Shown: positions 60,268 through 64,000 of the stretch, piece by piece | Position numbering within the stretch: position 1 is the stretch's first letter | How the letters are laid out: every line of letters begins with the position of its first letter | Assembly: GCF_047302285.1 (NCBI RefSeq) | Contig: NZ_CP154845.1 | Span: forward strand, 2,170,001-2,234,000 | DNA from: Robertmurraya sp047302285 | GTDB taxonomy: Bacteria > Bacillota > Bacilli > Bacillales > Cytobacillaceae | Length of the DNA stretch: 64,000 nt | Direction: 5' to 3' | The notes under the pieces: generated by a model | What the model was told of the DNA's origin: nothing | The model's input: only the letters and a program-made list of their open reading frames with translations | Databases searched by the model: none | Made by a program: the position numbers and the translations under genes

Positions 60268-61373
60268 TCTACCTCCTGTTTTGCATTTGTTAATGCTTGC
60301 TGCAGATCATCGATTAAATCTTTTACATGTTCAATCCCGACTGAGAAACGTAATAAACAATTATCAACGCCAGTCTCAATCCGAACCTCCTCAGGAATAT
60401 CTGCATGAGTTTGGGTTGCTGGATATGTAATGAAGCTTTCTGCTCCACCTAGGCTCTCAGCAAAGGTAATTAACTGGAGATTTTTTAAAAGGGGATTGAC
60501 CCATGCTTCGTTCTGAACTCTAAAGGAAATCATTCCACCGCGTCCTGGGTAAAGAACATCTTTAATATCGTTATGCGCTGATAAAAACTCGACAAGTTCC
60601 TTTGCGTTTTGTTCATGTTTATCCATTCTTAAGGCTAGTGTTTTCATCCCACGCATTAATAGCCATGAATCGAAAGGACTAAGAACGGCACCATTGCCAT
60701 TATGATAGAATGCTAGAGACTCACAAAGACTTTTCCCTTTCACGACGATCAGTCCAGCGAGAACATCATTATGCCCCCCTAAATACTTTGTGGCACTATG
60801 GATGACAATATCTGCACCTTCTTTAATTGGTTTCTGAATGTAAGGGGTGTAGAAAGTATTATCGACAATCAATAAAAGATTATGTTCCCGTGCCAACTTT
60901 GCTACTTCATTTATGTCGGTTTGTTCCATTAATGGATTTGTAGGTGTCTCAATAAAGATCGCTTTAGTATGTTCAGTTATACTTTGTGAGATGTTGAATA
61001 CATCACTTGTGTTTACATATGTAACGTTTAAACCCCATTTTTTAAAGCTTTCTTCAAGAATTCGATAGGTTCCACCATATAAATCCTTTGAAACAATCCA
61101 TTCATCTCCTGATTGAAAAAGAGAAAGGACAGTTAAAATAGCTGCCATTCCTGAACTACAAGCAAATCCAGCGTCACCTTCCTCGAGTTCAGCGATCGTT
61201 TGTTCGAGAATTTGTCTTGTTGGATTGCCGGTACGGATATAATCAAAGCCCGTCGACTGTCCAATTCCTTCATGACGATAGGCGGTTGATAGATAAATAG
61301 GGGGATTGACTGTTCCGGTTGTCTTTTCGCTGCGATTGCCGATTTGAGCTAAAGTAGTTTCAGGTTGATACAT
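60264..61373 (-). CDS. metI: Cystathionine gamma-synthase / O-acetylhomoserine sulfhydrylase
   Basis: A 369-residue PLP enzyme that joins an activated homoserine with cysteine (or sulfide). The motifs FDYIRTGNPTRQILEQTIAELEEG, SSGMAAILTVLSLF and the PLP lysine in HSATKYLGGHNDVLAGL are intact. First gene of metI-metC-yitJ-metH, 27 bases after the riboswitch terminator, with TGAGGAG ahead of the ATG. Confidence 0.92.
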   Translation of the reverse strand: MYQPETTLAQIGNRSEKTTGTVNPPIYLSTAYRHEGIGQSTGFDYIRTGNPTRQILEQTIAELEEGDAGFACSSGMAAILTVLSLFQSGDEWIVSKDLYGGTYRILEESFKKWGLNVTYVNTSDVFNISQSITEHTKAIFIETPTNPLMEQTDINEVAKLAREHNLLLIVDNTFYTPYIQKPIKEGADIVIHSATKYLGGHNDVLAGLIVVKGKSLCESLAFYHNGNGAVLSPFDSWLLMRGMKTLALRMDKHEQNAKELVEFLSAHNDIKDVLYPGRGGMISFRVQNEAWVNPLLKNLQLITFAESLGGAESFITYPATQTHADIPEEVRIETGVDNCLLRFSVGIEHVKDLIDDLQQALTNAKQEVE

Positions 61374-61398
61374 TCGTAAACACTCCTCAAATAAAAAA

Positions 61399-61431
61399 TA
61401 AAAAGTCTCCTTTTAAGAAGAAGACTTTTTT
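61399..61431 (-). terminator. SAM riboswitch terminator of the met operon
   Basis: On the minus strand AAAAAAGTCTT pairs with (A)GACTTTTT across about 12 bases, followed by T-rich sequence, between the S-box aptamer and metI. Confidence 0.85.
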
Positions 61432-61450
61432 GATAACGTATTTAGTCATT

Positions 61451-61569
61451 CTTCTTATCTTTCAAGTTTTATCTAAAAAAAACTTGTCGGAATTAGCACC
61501 TTGCAATATCATTCTGCAGGTTGCTGAGGTTTCATAGGGCCAGACCCTCAACCTCTCTTGATAAGAAAT
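61451..61569 (-). promoter_or_regulatory. SAM-I riboswitch (S-box) of the met operon
   Basis: Read on the minus strand: TTCTTATCAAGAGAGG, GAGGGTCTGGCCCTATGAAACC, TCAGCAACC, GGTGCTAATTCC, then GAAAGATAAGAA closing P1. All S-box core elements are present, with a terminator just downstream. SAM should switch off metI-metC-yitJ-metH. Confidence 0.96.
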
Positions 61570-61586
61570 TAGATTTAATTTTCTAA

Positions 61587-61615
61587 AATTTACTACAATC
61601 ACTCAATAAAGTCAA
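61587..61615 (-). promoter_or_regulatory. Sigma-A promoter of the met operon
   Basis: On the minus strand TTGACT, 17-base spacer, TAAATT, about 18 bases upstream of the riboswitch. Confidence 0.75.
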
Positions 61616-61629
61616 TGAAAAATTGAAAA

Positions 61630-61812
61630 TTAAATCTCTTCAATTAGGTTTAAAATAGGCACATCCTGCTCATTTTCAGGATTCTGTTTCGAATAAATTC
61701 TCGCCATTTTTGTTTCCTCATCAACATGCTGTATGATCACGGGTACACCTTCATAGGTGACGTTGTGAACTTCAGCACTTTCTACTATTTCCCTTGCACG
61801 ACCAATATTCAC
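61630..61812 (-). CDS. sspH: Small acid-soluble spore protein H
   Basis: A 60-residue minor SASP, found in the forespore. The sequence NIGRAREIVESAEVHNVTYEGVPVIIQHVDEETKMARIYS matches SspH (NIqRAkEIves ... VtYnGvPI.IQHV.eetg.ARIy) closely. I use the GTG at 61812, since the family starts with the residues NI.RA; the ATG at 61824 directly abuts GGAGGAG and would add four residues. Its presence indicates an endospore former. Expected to be read by the forespore sigma-G or sigma-F; no promoter identified. Confidence 0.9.
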   Translation of the reverse strand: MNIGRAREIVESAEVHNVTYEGVPVIIQHVDEETKMARIYSKQNPENEQDVPILNLIEEI

Positions 61813-61966
61813 GAAAAAGTTCATCTCCTCCATTTATGTTCTATCATAATTTGCCTATTCACACTCAAATTTATCCAATCAATGTAATTATTTAAACAGG
61901 TGTTAAAATTTTCTTAAAATAGGTTATTGCCTAATCAAGTTTTTACTATTTACACAGTTAAAACCT

Positions 61967-61995
61967 TTGTAGTTCTTACATGAACGTGTTAGAAT
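61967..61995 (+). promoter_or_regulatory. Candidate sigma-A promoter of odhA
   Basis: TTGTAG, 17-base spacer, TAGAAT. About 110 bases upstream of the odhA start. Confidence 0.55.
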
Positions 61996-62000
61996 AGCTT

Positions 62001-62014
62001 TGAAAACGTTATAT
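62001..62014 (+). promoter_or_regulatory. Candidate CcpA (cre) site at the odhA promoter
   Basis: TGAAAACGTTATAT matches the cre consensus TGWNANCGNTNWCA except for the last two bases. It overlaps the expected transcription start, a position that would repress. Confidence 0.45.
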
Positions 62015-62111
62015 CCTCTGAAAAATAATATTATTCTAACATTTGAGTTTTCGAAATGAAAAACAGAGGATAAGTTGATCAATTTCTTAATAGATTTTGG
62101 AGGTATTATAC

Positions 62112-64000
62112 ATGAAGAAGCCATCAGATGGTCAAGGACCAGTATGGCAAGGGTTTCACGGGCCGAATTTAGGATATGTCATTGAGATGTATGAAGCATT
62201 TTTAGAAAATCCTGATTCAGTGGACAAGGAAATGAAAGCATACTTCGCAGAACATGGACCACCAACTTTGAAAGAGGAAGAAACAATCAGTATTCCTCCT
62301 AATGTTACACAGGTTGGGACACCTATTGAGAAAATATTGGCGGCAGCAAACCTTGCTGACAAGGTAAGAGGATATGGCCATTTAGCAGCTGATATTTATC
62401 CATTAAAAAATCAAGAACCTGATAAAGAATTGATTGAAATGGACTACTACGGGCTAACAAAAAAGGATCTAGAGGAAATACCAGCCCATTTCATTTCAAC
62501 GGATATTCCAAAGCATTTAAAAAATGGTTATGAGGCCATTGAGTACTTGAAGAAGGTTTATACTGGGAAAATTGCATTTGAAATTCGCCATGTAAATAAT
62601 AATCAAGAAAAAATGTGGATTCGTAATAAAATTGAAAGTGGGGGTCTACTTCCAACATTTACCCCTGATAAAAAGAAAAAAGTGTTACAACGATTAACAG
62701 CGGTTGAGGAATTTGAAAAATTTATTCATAAAACCTTTGTCGGTCAAAAACGCTTTTCTATAGAAGGTTTGGATACGTTAGTTCCGTTAATTGACGAGAT
62801 TATATCTGAAACTGTTCGAAACGGCGCATCTACGATCAATATCGGCATGGCTCATCGAGGGCGCTTAAATGTACTTGCGCATAATTTAGGTAAGCCTTAC
62901 GAAATGATTTTTGCGGAATTTCAACATGCACCGAATAAAGAGCTCGTTCCTTCTGAAGGTTCCATTGGCATCAATTTTGGTTGGACAGGAGATGTAAAAT
63001 ATCACCTTGGGCTTAACCGGGAACTACCTCAAGCAAATCAACGTAAGGCAAGGGTGACACTAGCGAATAATCCAAGTCATCTCGAATTCGTCGGAGCAGT
63101 TGTGGAAGGGTTTACTCGTGCTGCTCAGGATGACCGTATGAGCAAAGGATATCCAAAAGAAGATTTGAACTCAGCATTAGCGATTCTAGTTCATGGTGAC
63201 GCGGCATTCCCAGGTCAAGGGATTGTGGCTGAAACATTAAATTTAAGTCGCTTAAAAGGATACCGTACTGGTGGAACGGTCCATCTTATCGCCAATAACT
63301 TAATCGGTTTTACGACGGAAAGAATGGATTCTCGTTCAACGAGATATTCAAGCGACTTAGCAAAGGGCTATGAAATGCCGATTTTACATGTCAATGCCGA
63401 TGATCCAGAAGCAGTTTTAGCAGCTGCTCAATTTGCTTGTGAATATCGAGAAACCTTTAAAAAAGATGTTCTCATTGATTTAGTCGGTTATCGTCGCTTT
63501 GGTCATAATGAAATGGATGAGCCGATGACAACGAATCCATTAATGTATCAACTTATTCAGCAACATCCAACTGTAAAGGAATTATATGCTCGAAAATTAC
63601 TTAGTGAAGGCATCCTTTCTCAAAATGAGATAGAAAAGCTCGATCAAGTAGTACTTACAAGGTTACAAGAAGCATATCTCAAAGTGCCAGAAAAAAAGGA
63701 GAAAGAAGGAGATCCTAAACCTCCTATTACAGTAGAAAAAGGAATTCCAAAGATTGCTACAGGTGTTCCGATAGAAAAGCTTAAAAAAATGAACGAAGAG
63801 CTTTTACAATGGCCTGAAGAATTCCAAGTATTTAGTAAATTGAGCAGAATTTTGAAGAGGCGTCTTGATGCGTTTAAGGATAATGGAAAAGTTGATTGGG
63901 GATTAGCTGAGACACTTGCCTTTTCATCTATCATAGCTGATGGAACCCCTGTTCGTTTGTCTGGACAGGATTCTGAACGGGGCACATTTGCTCATCGGAA
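62112..64000 (+). CDS. odhA: 2-oxoglutarate dehydrogenase E1 component (3' end outside window)
   Basis: The first 629 residues of a protein normally near 940. E1 decarboxylates 2-oxoglutarate with thiamine diphosphate in the TCA cycle. Seen here: the N-terminal YVIEMYEAFLENPDSVDKEM, VRGYGHLAADIYPL, FVGQKRFSIEGLDTLVPLID, NIGMAHRGRLNVLAHNLGKP, and the ThDP motif LVHGDAAFPGQG ... VDLVGYRRFGHNEMDEP. No stop before the window end. GGAGG precedes the ATG by nine bases. A partner odhB should follow outside. Confidence 0.95.
   Translation, partial: MKKPSDGQGPVWQGFHGPNLGYVIEMYEAFLENPDSVDKEMKAYFAEHGPPTLKEEETISIPPNVTQVGTPIEKILAAANLADKVRGYGHLAADIYPLKNQEPDKELIEMDYYGLTKKDLEEIPAHFISTDIPKHLKNGYEAIEYLKKVYTGKIAFEIRHVNNNQEKMWIRNKIESGGLLPTFTPDKKKKVLQRLTAVEEFEKFIHKTFVGQKRFSIEGLDTLVPLIDEIISETVRNGASTINIGMAHRGRLNVLAHNLGKPYEMIFAEFQHAPNKELVPSEGSIGINFGWTGDVKYHLGLNRELPQANQRKARVTLANNPSHLEFVGAVVEGFTRAAQDDRMSKGYPKEDLNSALAILVHGDAAFPGQGIVAETLNLSRLKGYRTGGTVHLIANNLIGFTTERMDSRSTRYSSDLAKGYEMPILHVNADDPEAVLAAAQFACEYRETFKKDVLIDLVGYRRFGHNEMDEPMTTNPLMYQLIQQHPTVKELYARKLLSEGILSQNEIEKLDQVVLTRLQEAYLKVPEKKEKEGDPKPPITVEKGIPKIATGVPIEKLKKMNEELLQWPEEFQVFSKLSRILKRRLDAFKDNGKVDWGLAETLAFSSIIADGTPVRLSGQDSERGTFAHR

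Overview
The window is a 64 kb stretch of low-GC Gram-positive chromosome, almost certainly from an endospore-forming Bacillaceae species. The evidence is a small acid-soluble spore protein H, a CwlC-type sporulation amidase, a SleB-type hydrolase, Bacillus-style ribosome binding sites with GTG/TTG starts, SAM and TPP riboswitches, and close matches to B. subtilis families (YogA, YlmA, YpnP, QoxABCD, YitJ, MetI/MetC, OdhA). No rRNA, tRNA, CRISPR or prophage is seen. Family names come from recognition of motifs; no database search was run.

Layout. 1-14.5 kb is ordinary accessory chromosome: a cut-off unknown gene, a TetR regulator beside a C-terminal scrap of a CoA-transferase, a MerR/coiled-coil protein, a YogA-like oxidoreductase, a YlmA-like ATPase, an MFS transporter broken by one in-frame TGA, aspartokinase, an AlaX editing protein, a TolB-like exported propeller, thiT under a TPP riboswitch, a tiny FbpA-like gene under a SAM riboswitch, VanW and a MATE exporter. 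14.5-18.4 kb is the qoxABCD aa3 quinol oxidase operon on the minus strand. 18.8-20.2 kb holds two convergent spore-related wall hydrolases.

22-31.4 kb is the most unusual part. It carries an apparent respiratory operon: a NarI-like membrane subunit with a zinc-ribbon-like tail, a cytoplasmic NapA/NasC-type molybdoenzyme, a four-cluster ferredoxin, a Tat-exported Rieske protein, three small unknown proteins and a NarK-type nitrate transporter. An Nre-like sensory operon follows it (sensorless kinase, NarL-type regulator, NreA-like GAF protein, PAS kinase without the Fe-S cysteines). Two GC-rich palindromes lie where an activator would sit upstream of the respiratory operon. Together they suggest oxygen- or nitrate-controlled cytoplasmic nitrate (or other oxyanion) reduction built from parts not normally combined.

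31.4-44 kb has an ECF sigma/anti-sigma pair, small unknown proteins, a sulfonate-type ABC transporter followed by a YeiH-family exporter, and a hybrid kinase / CheR methyltransferase / REC-PAS-kinase trio that resembles the RsbK-RsbM stress module. 44-51.4 kb is a DeoR-controlled ABC sugar-phosphate-type uptake locus with a PHP esterase and a HAD phosphatase. 51.7-53.8 kb is a group II intron placed directly behind a terminator hairpin; its maturase gene is frameshifted. 53.8-61.6 kb is the methionine operon metI-metC-yitJ-metH under one SAM riboswitch. The window ends with sspH and the first two thirds of odhA.
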